Made by a program: the position numbers and the translations under genes. Shown here piece by piece: positions 12,604-25,100 of a DNA stretch of 64,000 bases (its first letter is position 1; the number at the start of each line of letters is the position of its first letter). The DNA is from Acephala macrosclerotiorum. Taxonomy: Eukaryota > Ascomycota > Leotiomycetes > Helotiales > Mollisiaceae. The notes below the pieces were generated by a model. That model searched no databases, had not been told where the DNA came from, and saw only the letters and a program-made list of their open reading frames with translations. The DNA lies in assembly GCA_014904845.1 (NCBI GenBank), contig MU119218.1, forward strand, positions 306,774 to 370,773. The letters run 5' to 3'.

Positions 12604-13208
12604 ATGGCAGCAGCAGAAGAACGCACCTTCATCGAGAAGCGACAGGCAAGCTATACTCTCCCTCCCAATCCGTCCTCCCTCCAATTCTAACACCCACCAC
12701 CATCAGGAAAACTACCGCCAAGCACATAACTCCCTCTCAGTCCCCACCCTCCTATCCTGGATGTCTGAAGACATCGACTACTCCGACCACGGCATTGGCG
12801 TCGCACACATCACGAAATCCGGTGTTCATGGTCTCGCAACTGCTGTTTTCTCTTGTAACCCTTCCTCCCCTTTCCTCCCACTCCTTTCCCGTCCCCTCCT
12901 CATCCTATCTCATTCCACCACTCGCCGCCTTCGAATCAATGTCCAGCGCTGACCCTCGCCTAGCGGTTAAAAACATGATATTCACTACGGTTTCTGTGAA
13001 TGGTGACAAGGGCTTTACGGCTTGGGAATGGACAGCCAAAGGCACGCTGTTAAAAGAAATTCCTGGTGTGCCGTACAAGGTTGGAGATGAGTTTGAGAGT
13101 TTGGGCGTCAGTTTGTTTTGGTGGGTTGAGGGGAGTGGGAAAGAGGGGGAGGAGGAAAGGGGGGTTATTGGGAGGATGGCTGAGTATAGTAGGTTTGTTG
13201 GAGTGTGA
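12604..13208 (+). CDS. NTF2/SnoaL-like domain protein, frame broken
   Basis: Small single-domain protein resembling the NTF2/SnoaL-like alpha+beta barrel family of moulds, whose substrates are mostly unknown. Exon 1 (12604-12645) reads MAAAEERTFIEKRQ. A GC-AG intron (12646-12706) leads to exon 2 (12707-12854) with LLSWMSEDIDYSDHG. The last exon (from 12947 or so to 13208) has VSVNGDKGFTAWEW and VSLFWWVEG, typical of the barrel strands. Each exon looks protein-coding. However, the only plausible second intron (12855-12946, GT-AG) joins exon 2 in phase 1 to an exon needing phase 2, so the spliced frame is off by one base. A one-base sequencing error, a non-canonical splice or a recent frameshift would each explain this. 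The family call is moderate and functional status is unknown. Confidence 0.5.
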
Positions 13209-15305
13209 GAATTTGGGAGGATTGAGCGAATGTCCAGCCAGGAAAGAAACTTTCTGCTTCTCATAGGGCGTGCGAATGTTTTGTACTCCGACTGGCTGTA
13301 TTCCTGCCCCAATTCACCAAGCTCTCTCAAGTCGATTTTATTCTCTCCTTGCCTCGAACTCGCCTCTCCAAAAAACATTCTCGAAACGCAATTGACAACA
13401 ATCCATCCTTCGACAGCAAGATTACCGGGTCGGATCAGACCAAGCGAGTCAAAGAACAGGTAGTACCTGACCACTTCCTACCTCTCCACTTACAATCTCT
13501 CACACCCGTCTACCAAGTAGCAAAATCTCCCCGGTCAGGGCATCTTTCGTCTCCCGTTGAAGTCCTTATAGAGAGCAGTGATCTCTTAATGACCATCTCT
13601 CACGGTTAAAACAACGATTATACACCCCACGATACGAGCCTTCATTCCAAATTCATCCTGCCTCGTAGAAAAACGAAAACACTTTCCCGCAAGAGTGGCG
13701 ACCGCAAACCTCCTTCCTATCTTCTTTATAAAACGCAAGCTTCCTCGCCCTTCAATCGACTCGTCAACAATCTCTACCACAACAGCGAGCCCCTCACCTT
13801 CAGAGAACGCAAGTTCTCGTTTTCGTCTTTTCTTTCACTGTTCGGCTTTGTCTGCTTCGCATAGTGCCTTGCACTGAATGCTCATTCGTATTTATGACTC
13901 CTGCCCAGGCGGTTTTGCTCCCTAGAAGTTTGAAGATTGGTTTTTGACAGCGATTGGACATTTGACGACAAGTTTTATACCTTAATCATCTCAGCGGAGG
14001 TTTGAAGGGAGAAGGCGCAAAGCCCTAGGATGAGAAAGTAAGTCTTGATCGCACGAAGTGCTAGAATCTTTAGGCCGTCGGCTCCGCAAACAGGTCATAA
14101 GCCACGCACTTGTTGCCACAGGTCGTTGTAATGCTCTCAGCGATTGGGATGAGGTATTTATAGTCTGGAGGTCTGGTTGCTTGCTGCTTTAACTCTTGAT
14201 TGCTTGACCATAGGACGCAAGACGATAGAGTAGGAGGGTTGGAGAACAAAAGAAGAGTGTTTCACTCTACCTGACTTCACTTCAGATTTTGCAAAGGATG
14301 TAAAGTGAATATTGCCTATCTTTCAAGGTATAAATATAAGTCATCATAGTATTGATGTTAGTAGATATGTTGGAGACAGGGATAGTTTAATCTTAGAGCA
14401 GGATGTTGGTGTTGGATTTGGTTTCTCACCGCTTGATCCTTCATCCGTGTAAGAACAAATACTGAGGCTCTAGAATTGTCATGCACTAGGATCTCGCCTT
14501 TAAGTTTGAAAGAAAGATTTGAAACTTTGTTGTCGACAAAATATCTCTCATTATCACTTCCAATTTATGCTGTCAAACTTCGCTCATTGCTGTCTTAGTG
14601 ACAGCTGCAAACTGTCCCAACCTACAATGGTCAAACCAATAGGTCAAAAACGTGAAACGCAGAACAGACATTTGCTCGACAAGTTGTAGATTGGCTTGTC
14701 GAGAAGAAGTGGAGAAGCAGCAGAAAGGGATATATATATGAAAGGAGAGTATGGAAGGCGAAGCGTGAAACTGTGAAATTGGAGTAGCAGGGGCAGAAAT
14801 GAGGCCTTTCCAGTCATGAAGGCAGAAAGTAGACATTCAATTTTAGCACGCCTTCTTGTGCACTAGCTGGACTTGATTTACTCGGTGCGATATTTAAGTG
14901 CTCATCGAGGAGTGGCTTAGTATTACAGCCTGAATACTCCACATCTTCACTTCACGTCTCTGAAAACCTGCTTTTGATCGTTGTAGAAATGCAGCATGAT
15001 ATCATCTTGAGGATCTTGTCAGCTGTCGCAAATAAGGCGTTTCCCCAGACGATCTCTGCTGGCTCGTTTGTGAAGCGAGCCTTAAACCAATGGTTGTCAC
15101 CAACATCGCTGACCACCCCGCCTGCCTTGTTAGCTATCTGATATGTCTACAAAAGCTGCAAACCTCTCCTTAAATCCTTAAATCCTTAAATCCTTAAATC
15201 AATCGAATTTACACAACTAACTTGTCATATACTATCATCTCACATCAACGCCAACTCCACCATCCCTTTCTGCTGGGAACGAATCCAAACAACATCTCAC
15301 CCAAA
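13209..15305. other. Intergenic, no gene recognised
   Basis: About 2.1 kb without a supportable coding region. The only structured element seen is the octamer tandem repeat at 15167-15198, just upstream of the next gene. Confidence 0.5.
15167..15198 (+). repeat. Four tandem copies of an 8-bp unit
   Basis: Four perfect consecutive copies of TCCTTAAA. They sit about 110 bp upstream of the start codon at 15306, so in the presumed promoter or 5' UTR of that gene. Copy number is likely to vary between strains. Confidence 0.9.
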
Positions 15306-15639
15306 ATGTTATCCTTAAAAAAAGCTCTCATCCCTTCCGTCCTCCAACACGAAGACAACGTAAAATTCTCTCAGTACATTAACGATGTTCATTCTTTATA
15401 CTCACATAAACATGTAGCCCGAAATTCCTGCATCCCACGCGCATGGCACATCCTCACTAATGAGCTCTCAACCACAAACCGAAGCTCTTGAGAAAAGTAC
15501 TGTTTCCCCGGATGAGAAAGTTACCGATGATATAGCTGAGCGCATGGGTAAAGAGACAGAGGAGAGGAAAGATGGTGCACCATTTGGGGCTGTTGAGGGG
15601 TTGAAGGAGCAGAAGGACATAAGAGATACTCTAGCGTAA
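15306..15639 (+). CDS. Uncharacterised 91-aa protein, two exons
   Basis: I do not recognise this protein. A start in good context (CACCCAAAATG, 15306) opens an exon of 18 codons, MLSLKKALIPSVLQHEDN. A 58-nt GTAAAA...TAG intron (15360-15417) follows, and then a 74-codon exon to the stop at 15639. The splice keeps frame and yields 91 aa. The N-terminus is basic and hydrophobic, compatible with a mitochondrial presequence. The C-terminal half is highly charged and probably helical (EKVTDDIAERMGKETEERK), ending EQKDIRDTLA. The frame also contains an internal ATG at 15460 that would give a 59-aa product without the intron. Codon bias and the clean phase-0 splice argue for a real gene. There is no domain evidence. 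Confidence 0.5.
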
Positions 15640-16006
15640 CGGCCCGCCACTTCAAGAGTGTTCTTTGGGATCTATAGTTAAAGGCACTTGCCATCACTAC
15701 ATCGAGATTATCACTTTCAACATCACAAGCATTGAGGAACAGCAGAGGTAGTGTATGACTTTTACGAATTTTCTATCCTTGCATCGCCATCTATAAACCT
15801 TGTTACGCATTCGCACCAACGCAGAGCAAGCAAGTCTTCCCACCCATCCATCCATTGCACATCCATAGATGAATAAGGTGGACATCGTATTACCAAAGCC
15901 AGAATATGTCTGAATTCATGTAAGGCCCCGGCCGCAATCCCAAATGCAAGTTCACCCATCCACCCATCCCCATCATGAGCTCATTAACGCGTGTGATGTG
16001 ACAACT
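15640..16006. other. Convergent intergenic region
   Basis: Short convergent interval holding the presumed 3' UTRs of the small protein gene and the Hsp110 gene. Nothing else seen. Confidence 0.5.
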
Positions 16007-18468
16007 CTACTTGGCCTCCTCAACCTCATCAGGCTTAGCACCTTCAGCATCCGTCATCTCCTCGTCCTTGCTTTGGGCTGCCTCTTGCGCTAGAGCGGCT
16101 TCACGAGCTGCCTTTGCCATCTCTGCCTTCTTGGCTGCTTCGGCTTCAGCTTCAGCTTGTGCGGCGGCACGTTCGGCCTCTACTTTGTCGAAGTAGCGTT
16201 GGACGATTGGGCCGGCGACAGCGCGGATCTCATCCATCTTGGCGATGTAGACGGCCTTGGTGGCATCTTCACCCTCGTCATAGAGCCAGTCCTGTTATAT
16301 TGTTAGCAAAATTCATGTGAGGGAAGGATAATGTCTTACCTCGCTAGCCTCGAGCTTAGCCTTCAGCCTGGTCTTCTCGTCCTCGCTGGCGAACTCGGAG
16401 TACTGGTCGTCAATCTTATTTCTCATCTCATAGATATAAGTCTCCAATTCATTCTTCTTGTCCTCAGTGTCAGCAACAAGCTTGTCCTCCATAATCATGG
16501 CAGACTCTTGCTCAGCAGCGGATTGCTTAGCACTCTCCTCGAGAGAAGAAGTGGCAGACACAATAGGAAGATCGCCCTTTCGGACTTGCTTCTTGACTTT
16601 TCGTGTCTTGGGCTTTTCGTCGGTATCCATAGCCTTTGTAGGTGTCAGTACAGTTGCTTCAATTTTGCGATATTTAGCAGGACGCTCGTCTTCGCATGAA
16701 GCTTGGTTGAGGTCGTCATCAAGGGGAGTAATGCATACATCACCGTCCTTCTTCTCGGCATCCTTCTCCTCTGGGATTGGCTCCTCGACCTCCATATCCT
16801 CCACGTAGTAACCTTGCTCAACGTTCAAGATTCCGTGCAAGTTCAGACGTGCCTTGAGCTTGCAAATCATGAAGTCGTTTGAGGAGTCGGCCTTGACATT
16901 TTTAACCGCAAATCGTCCAATCCATGGGTTTGTCTTTCCTGGAAGCATCTCTGGCTTGGCGTATTTTGCCTCGAGGTTGAATGGCTCCTTGCGGTAGAAT
17001 GTGAGAATCTTGGTTGATGGCATGACATTGCCCTTGTTGAATACGGTCAAGCTGGTATCCTCATCCGGAATATCGGGTGATTTCTCCCAGGTGAATTCGA
17101 TAGGGTAGTTGACGATATCGTGGATAGCGAAGTCACGGACTCGGAAAACGGGTGAGAGAATGGCGCAGCTGAAAGCACATCCTCGCGCAATAGCCTCATC
17201 TTGGTTGAGTGTAAAGGAAAGACCCTTGCCGAAGAACTTCTGAATACGGTCCTTGAGGGATGGGACACGTGTGCATCCACCAACCAACTCGATGATATCA
17301 ATATCCTCCACCTTCAACTTGGCCTCGAGCAAAGCTTGCTCTAGTGGGATGTGGACGCGCTTGAGAAGAGGTTCGACGAGTTCCTCAAGACCCTCGCGTG
17401 TCATCATGGTAGCCACGTCGACATCATTCATCAGCGACTCAATGTTGAGAGGTGCTTGTTGGTTGGCGGACAAGATCTTCTTCAGCTTCTCAGCAGCAGC
17501 TTGGACACGGACCACAGCCTTAGGGTTGGACTTGATATCGAGCTTGTACTTCTCCTTGAATTCCGCCGCAAAGTGATCCACCAAAGCCTTGTCGAAATCT
17601 CGTCCACCGAAATGACGGTCATACGCGGTAGACTTGACAGTCAATTCGCCCTTCTTAAATTCAACAATCGAGCAGGTATAGTTGCTGTGTCCGATATCGA
17701 CGAATGCCACGCGTCTGGGCTTCTCTTCGGCGGTTGGGAGATCGGTCTTTGTAATACCCCAGCCAAGAGCAGCTGCGGTAGTGTCGTTCATGAGGCGGAG
17801 GAGCTTAAGACCAGAGATCTCAGCGGCATCCATAAGAGCTCTTCGCTGGACATCGGTGAACCATGCTGGCACGCTCATAACCAAATCTGAGACTGGAAGC
17901 TTCAACTCTGCAGAGGCTGTTTGCTTGACCTTACTCAGGAACATGGAAACAAGCTGTGTTGCAGTGTACTTCTCCTTCTTGCATAAATATGTGACCTCTG
18001 CACCGACTTGTCCATTGATATCGACGAGGAGCGCTGAGACGAAGTCTTGTTCGATTTGCACATCTGGATCCGCCAATGCTCGACCTGCTAATCGCTTCAG
18101 CGATCCGACGGTATTCTTGAGGTTGGAGATTTCCTGGGTCTTCGCAGGTTCTCCTAAGTATCTCGACTTGGGGCCGAAGCCGACTAAGGAACTAAGAAAT
18201 GGTCAGTTGTTGTGCTGAGGGAAAGGTTGGGGTTGGTTCGACATACGGTGTGGCTCGATTGCTAAACAACAAAGATTCAAGATCAGCTACTGCAACAGCA
18301 CGGAGAGGTAAATACTAACCTGACCTCATTGACAATAACATCGACACCACGGTTCCGTGCAACGGCGATAACGGTATTGAGCGTTCCGAAGTCTACGCCG
18401 ACGACTGGAGGCAGCAGCGTTAGTAAATCTGTCGAGGCTGCGGGTTGGTTTGTCTACACACCACTCAT
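16007..18468 (-). CDS. hsp88: Hsp110-family chaperone (Hsp88/Sse1)
   Basis: Cytosolic Hsp70-like protein of the Hsp110 branch, the nucleotide-exchange factor and holdase partner of Hsp70. Five exons (18468-18462, 18404-18320, 18261-18247, 18191-16340, 16291-16007) give about 747 aa. The N-terminus MSVVGVDFGTLNTVIAVARN is the Hsp110 version of the Hsp70 phosphate-1 loop. Further ATPase signatures are FVDIGHSNYTCSIV and ELVGGCTRVPSLK. The region after the nucleotide-binding domain has the expanded acidic insertion of Hsp110s. The end is a charged, Ala/Glu-rich tail (EEMTDAEGAKPDEVEEAK). The exon structure is odd: the first coding exon is only 7 nt and the third only 15 nt, yet both are needed for an uninterrupted canonical N-terminus. 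No perfect heat-shock element was found in the upstream interval by eye. A CCCCAGGGG palindrome near 18762 includes an STRE-like AGGGG. Confidence 0.94.
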
Positions 18469-19507
18469 TTTCGCAACTTCTGCTCTTTCTCCGTGCAGAC
18501 TATGCGCTTTACTATCCTTCCGCAAAGAAGAAACAAAGGGTGCGATCAAGAAAGATCTCGTGGAGGAGGTGGTGAGGCTGGTTTTGCGGTGTTGTAGTTG
18601 TTTCTGTTGTTTTGGTGATTTCTTGGAGGGACCGACTTTCAAATTTCTCGCTAGTGCAATTCGACCGCCTTCTCGGGGTTTCCTATGTTTTCGATCTTGC
18701 TCCAACGGCGTCCAAAATATGAAGAACAAGGCTGATGGGGTTTCTGCCTAGAATAACTGTCCCCAGGGGCCAAAGGATGGTACTTTTATCAGTTTTTGAA
18801 CGTGGCAGAGTGTGCGCAAGGCGGGTATCACGTGTGATAAGGATCCGTTGCCAGGTGTTATCGCCCCTCTTCAAAGATGGGCGTTGGCGGGGCACACAAA
18901 GATGTCATCCTAGGGCACGACAAATCACCTCTTCAACATCTATTCCTTAGTATGTGAAGCACGAGATCTCTTCGCCTGTGATGTGAATCTCCTATTTTCT
19001 CCTGTCCAATTCCTCTTGAGCATGTATTAACAACACAAGCTAAAAGTCCCAAACATGGTATGACATCTTTTTCCTTAATGCCCCACTATTGTTCAGTCAT
19101 GTTTCATGCGCCTCACGCTGAAATTGACAACTCACAAGCTAAAGCCTCGTTCAACAAATACCATTCTGATTTCGCTTGGGAGCTTATAATTTTACATCAT
19201 CCCAGAGGTAAGTAAGAACTTCCCCTTTCCACGACTCGAATTTCAAGGCGGCCAAAACACTAAACCATAGTCTTTTGGCACACATCGATTTTGATGTGTT
19301 CAATTGTTATTATGTACTGTGAGGCAAGGCATCTCTTCGGTGGCCAAACTACCATTGGTATCTTGCCATGTCCCCCTTTTATGTATTGTTCTCCAGACCC
19401 ATGAATACTCCTCCAAAATGCAGCTCAAATCATACGCCATGCTATGCTATGTAAATGCAAGGACGGAAAGGAAGTCTTGCAAAAGACAGTACAGAAGGAA
19501 AGATTTT
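18469..19507. other. hsp88 promoter and chitin synthase 3' region
   Basis: About 1 kb between tandem minus-strand genes. The proximal part should be the hsp88 promoter and the distal part the 3' UTR of the chitin synthase. No further coding sequence supported. Confidence 0.5.
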
Positions 19508-22138
19508 TCAAGAACCATGACCAGTGCCGGGTCTAAAAGGTGGATGCGATGCTTGCGGGAGCATTAGTGGAGATTGTCCCGGAGACTGCCGTGCTTGTTC
19601 ATCAAGCTCAATACCTGGTTCCTCATTCGATATCGTCCTGACTAGACTGACTCTCGCCAGAGGACTACGTCCACTGCGTCTGTTCTGGCCAGTGCTGGCA
19701 GAGGCGGCAGGCGTAAGTGTAAGCACACCAGGCGGGCCTTCGAGTGCTGTCATCTCAGGGGAGCCTCCTTCCCCAGAACCTATGCTGTTGTGGCTGTTCT
19801 TTCGCTCATGAGGCGGGCGATCATTGTACAGGGACTCAACGGACTCTTTCCAGCCCGCCTTGCGTAGCTCTGATTCGGATATCTCATAGATATGACCAAT
19901 CGGAGGAATTGGAGGGCCGGTCATATAGGCGCCCCCAGCAGCCCGTTGACTTGCCTGCGCCATGGCATACTTTTTCCTATCTTCTTCTCCCATGATACTC
20001 TCAACGCGGCGTGGCATATATACAGAATTGATGGTTCCTGCCGAGAAATTGGAGTCGAACGAGTCTCTTGGATTCACAGGCGGACGTCCCTGTCCAGATA
20101 ATCCACCAGGAGTCGTGCTGACCAAGGAGTCATTCTGTTGTTGGTACCAGCCGCCCGGCAATCGCTCAGCTGCCGTAAAACGTCCCTCGATGCGGTCAGG
20201 TGGCTGCAAGGGAAGACTGGCTCTGACGAGCTGGCTCTGAGCTTCGACAGCCGGCTTGAAGGTTTCGGGAACGACATTGAGATCATCTCCATCAGCAGTT
20301 GCCTTTTCAATTGCCTGCTGAGGCGTCGTATTGGAGTCTGCAGCACCGGCATCTGCTCTTGGTCCACCCCTGGTCATAGTTAGCTAAGATCAAGAACAGA
20401 GTCAAGATGGAACTCACCATGTACGTTGGCCAGCGGTCAAGATACCATAAACCATATAGTACCAGTTGAAGAATGGGTTGACGACAAACATGAGTGGGTA
20501 GAGCCAGATCTTGAATCGCTTAAGCTTTGCTCCGAAATAGATCATCATGACCCAATTCAAGCCTAAAGAGATCGCAATAAATCCAACAGGAAGATCAGCA
20601 ATCTTCTTGGATGTGGTAATGATCGCGAGTATCATGATGAAGAATAGGAGTGCCGTTGTCCGGATTGTGTTTTGCATGAAACGGACAACAGCCAAGATCG
20701 GGTACCTCTTCCAGATTCTGATGTCTGTCAACATGCAGACTTCATTGGTGATAAAACCTAGGAACCACCGTCGACGTTGCTTGATTAATGATTGGTAGGT
20801 TTGGACTGCCTCGGTCTTACAGAACGCGGACGTGCACATCTGGATCTGATACCGCTTCTTCGCACCGATCATGAAGAGATGGGTCAACCATCTATCTTCT
20901 CCGAGATGGCATTTCCCATAGTCGAAAAGATCTTCACACTGTTCCGCTTTGTCGGCGAAGTAGTATTTGGCCATTCTTCGAAAAGCTGAGAATCGTAGCA
21001 TTGTCAAGGCTCCTGGCAGACACGTGACAGAACCGCAGCCAGACTCTACGGTTCGCTCGAAGAGTTGGCCATGGATGTATTCCATGTCTTGCAGCAGAGT
21101 GATAAGACTGTGTTTCTTTGTGGTTGCTGTGATGACACCGGTCATAGCCAACATGTCGCGAGAATTGCCAGGGCTGAGTTCCATATCGTACACGAAATTC
21201 TGCAAGCAGACGCGGTCCAGGATGCAGTCGGAATCGATGAAGAGGATGAATAAATTGTCGTTGCGCTTCAAGTACTCAGTGTAGACCTTGTCGATAAGCT
21301 TGAACGTGTTCTTTTGGCAATGTCTCTTTCCCCCGTGTGGGAATCTGGAAACCGTGATGCGCGCAGTTCGGTAGGTGACATCAATACTCTTTGGATATGA
21401 GTCGAGAGATAGCGGTACTCCAAGATTCTCGATGGTCTTCAAGTAGAGTTCATCTTCCTGGTCTCCGTCGAAAGACAAGAATACGTGTATGCAAGATGGC
21501 GGATAGTCACAGTCGACCACCGAATCAATAGCCGTCACGAGGACATCTGGATTCTCTTTGTAGCAAGGCATCACAATGACAACCTTCGGAGCCGTGTGCT
21601 CATCCAATACCTGCTTTATCCGCTTGGTTCGGCCGAGGGAGTGTGTAACCAATTGATAAACGCAGAACAGCCATGGAACCGTCAAGAGAACAGCGAACGA
21701 CCAGAAACCGAACCATTGAAGGAAGGTGACCATCGAGAGAGGAAAGTATTGGGTGATTTCACTCGGTAGCGGGAGGGTGACGACCATGATTGGCAAGTAG
21801 ATACATCTGAGAGATGATTAGTCGCGATGTTTCATGGAAGCGGGTGCGAGTACATACCGCAAGAGTGTGAAGACTATTGCAACTAGAACGGCTAGGACCT
21901 TGACCGACCAATGCTCTGCCTTCTGGAAAACCTTGACCAGACAGTATAAGAAAGCTGCCAACCACATGAACCATTCAACAAATGCGAGAATCATGACCGA
22001 GCCAACAATGGCGGTATACACGATCTGTAAGAACAACCATCAGTCATCTACCCCGCTAAATTTGACTGCTAAAATCAAATAAAAACAAGGAATACTCACA
22101 TCCTGTACCGGCCATGGCGATGTATTGTATTGAGACAT
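19508..22138 (-). CDS. Chitin synthase, division III (class VI/VII-like)
   Basis: Membrane glycosyltransferase of family GT2 polymerising N-acetylglucosamine from UDP-GlcNAc into cell-wall chitin. Four exons (22138-22100, 22024-21858, 21806-20418, 20369-19508) give 818 aa. The start opens MSQYNTSPWPVQD. Two or three N-terminal membrane segments precede a GT2 core with VVIVMPCYKENPDVL, SFDGDQEDE, LFIDSDC, LGEDRWLTHL and the product-binding QRRRW near residue 411. These are the D, DxD, ED and QxxRW signatures. C-terminal membrane spans follow (LLFFIMILAII; ISLGLNWVMMIYF), then a hydrophilic tail of about 290 residues rich in Ser, Pro and Gly. The short length and absence of a myosin or cytochrome b5 domain exclude classes IV, V and chitin synthases of division I. 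I favour class VII over VI by overall shape, but this needs a tree. Confidence 0.88.
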
Positions 22139-25100
22139 GTTGAGCGAGAGTCCAAACGAGTGAAGATGGGTAGAATGAAAACTCCCGGAGCTCTCTTGGA
22201 GGAAAATATCAATTTTCCAAAATGTGTTTCGTCGAGCTGCGCCAACGCAGGAGTCCGAAAAAGAAGTTGCCTAGCAGTGGGTGGCTGCATGGAAATGCGT
22301 CAGTAGTGTAACGATAGTCTTGGTGTATTCACACACTGAAAAATAGGTGGATCAGTCAATGATAACTTACAATGAGTGCAAAGAAAAGTTTGTTATTCAA
22401 TCCATCAAATTGGCAAACATCTAGACTTTATGAATTGCACGCAACTCTCGTGACACTGCTTCGAGGATTGTTGCACCAACGACGAGGCGGGGTTTAAGTG
22501 CAGGTATGTGGGCCGTTGTGTCGGTTTCGAGAAGATCCGGAAGTGAATCGTAGGGGATGAGTGGTTCAAGTAGTCGAGATAGGCTTCACAGCGTCTACCA
22601 GGTGATCCGAGGGAGTCTTCGTATAATGCTAGCAGCGCGTCAATGTCGAACTCGAGCTGCAGATGTTTGTCGTGGCGGCTGTAAGATATACTGCTATAGT
22701 ACTGGAGCTGCTGTATCTCAGCCTCGGAGAAGAAGGTGTGCGGAACGAATGGACACTGAGACAGAGGCAGTAGGGACGTCCTAGAACGAGCGTTGAGTTT
22801 TTGACAAACGAAAAGGAAGTTCACGAGGAGAATGGCATGACAGCGGTTATGGCCAGACTATGGTTGCGAGCGAGTCACCATGGGAAGACAGAAGAAAAGA
22901 TGAAGAAGGGAAGAAAAGGGTATGGAGAGAGAAGTAGCCCAGAAGGCACGAGCTAGGAAGAGTTGACCGTTCCAAAGTCGCGCCAAAGCTCTCCGTTCAG
23001 ATAGACGAGGACGTGGAACCAATCTGCACCTGAGGTCTGAGTTTGGCGGGTCTGTGAGCTTGGCCTCTGGAGGCATTCAATACCTTCGCCCATCTGGGAA
23101 TCGTGGGACTGTGAGAGGCCTTGCTGGGTCGGAGTGCAAGAAACACAGTGCAGGGTGACGTTGCCGAAAAAGGCTGTAGCTGCTGGATTTAGAAATGGCA
23201 GTAGCGAAGACGTCGAGTCGAGGCTTCGGCAGCTTCCTCGCTAAGCGAGCTCGCCCCTCCGTGAAAAAAGAAGCCCCTGCACACCTGGCTGCACATCGTA
23301 TCACATCCTTGTTCGCGCATCACCTCTAGCTCAATGAAGCATCGAAAAAGCACCATTATTGTATTGTTCTATGCAATAGAGGCCATCTTAAGGGGTCAAC
23401 TATCCGTTCATATTTCAATTCTTCCCATGTACGGAACAACCACGGAACATCTTGTCGAAGTCCGAGCGACGTAGTCCTTGCGAGTCGAATCAGTTGAGAT
23501 GTAACGATAGTCTGCTGCAATGTCACGATTCTGCACCGGCGGTGGAATATAATCTGCGCCTCACATTGGTCTCCCACCGGCATTGCTTGGAAACACACCA
23601 TCAGTCATCCAGGGGAAAGCTGCAGAAGGATGACCTTGTTTTTCATGCCATGCTCAAGAATATGGCAATTTCTGTGGCCAAGTCGGAACAGCATACCCAG
23701 GACTAACGCCTTTCCTTTTGGTCGAGGTCTTGGTTGCTGTTTTCATCTCATGATCTTTCACTTAGGACCTCACGAATCTACTGCTCGCCCCGAAGCGCTT
23801 CCTCTTACCAGTTTTACAAACGGACATCTCGACAATTGAAACCCGTCTTCAGTCTTGTTGGTGCCATCACAGTATCAAGTGTAAGACAGACTGGCCCAGG
23901 TCTCATGGAGAGCGTTGCGCGAGCTCCATGAGTCGAGGCACAATGATTGAATACGATTCACAAACACACCCGAGACCTGGAGAACAGACCAGACGACACC
24001 CTCGGCTTCCAAGAAACCAGAAAAACAGCCGTAAACCCCCCCAATCCAAGCCGTGCGCAGAGCGAGGATCCCCTAGTTCACACTTCGCATGAGCCTCTCT
24101 TTGGTTTACAGATCTCTAACCCAAAGTCCCACCAGTCCCAACACACCAAAAATCTCTGCATTTCCAATTCTGGCACATCAGATCATACCACACGGTTTCC
24201 ATATGTCATCGAACTCGCCACACAAAACCTTCAGCTTGACCGACCCAGAACAGCACACTCTGCATACATGGCTTGCACCAGCCCCAAAAACCCTCCCAAT
24301 ACCAAGCGACCAGCTCTCGCCTCTGGAGATCTCTGCCGCTCGACACGAAATATCTCCACTCGGAGAATTTCCTTGGTCCGTGACCCGCACCCTGAGCCAA
24401 TCCATCATCACGTGCAGTCCTGGACGCCAATCGAACCTCTGAGTCGTTTCATCAAGGCACGAAACATGGGGTCCGCGTGGTACGGTATTTTTAGACCTGA
24501 GGTTGGTTCATGAACTTGCTTCTGTTTGTGGCGGGCGAAATATTGTGCGTTTTCATCTTCATGCATTGCATATTTTTCATCCACCTTTCGCACCCAAGAC
24601 AGCCTCACTCACTCACTCGAGCCAGACTTTTTCAGCAGCACATGGAGAACACGATGAATACGGATACGGTATTATAGTTGAAGAGAGTGTGATATCGATG
24701 CGTTGCTCTACCGTCTTTGTCGCGCGGCTGGCGGTGAATGGATAGCATGCAGTTGTAAGGTCAGGTAATGGCTACCAAAGTTGGTACGGCCAGGAAAGAA
24801 AAACGTTGCCATCTCTCTCGCACATCTGCAATTGCTTGCTTGCTCTGATCAGTCTCGCAAAATGCATTCTCCTCTTCTGTTTCTCAGCTCTCCATCTCCA
24901 GCCCTCCCACCAAACAACGACAAACACCCCAAGCCAATTTTTCCATTTCCACCTCGCATCGATCCGTAAGTGTTCGGCAGTGTGGTATGATGTGTGATGT
25001 CGAAGTGAAGTATGCACCGCACGGAATCGCACAACACCGCACCACTCCACCGTCAGCGTCCGCATCGCAGATGATCGAGTTCGCTCGCCTTTCGTCCGTC

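Noticed and set aside
12285..13208. 307-codon open frame as one protein
   Set aside because: Only its last 85 or so residues look protein-like. The rest runs through presumed UTR and the first two exons of the NTF2-like gene in another frame.
22405..22824. 139-codon open frame on the minus strand
   Set aside because: No domain, no splice partner, and no bias distinguishing it from the neighbouring random frames upstream of the chitin synthase.
23947..24513. 188-codon plus-strand frame overlapped by a 117-codon frame and a minus-strand frame
   Set aside because: Overlap of three long open frames points to low stop density rather than a gene; none contains a recognisable motif.
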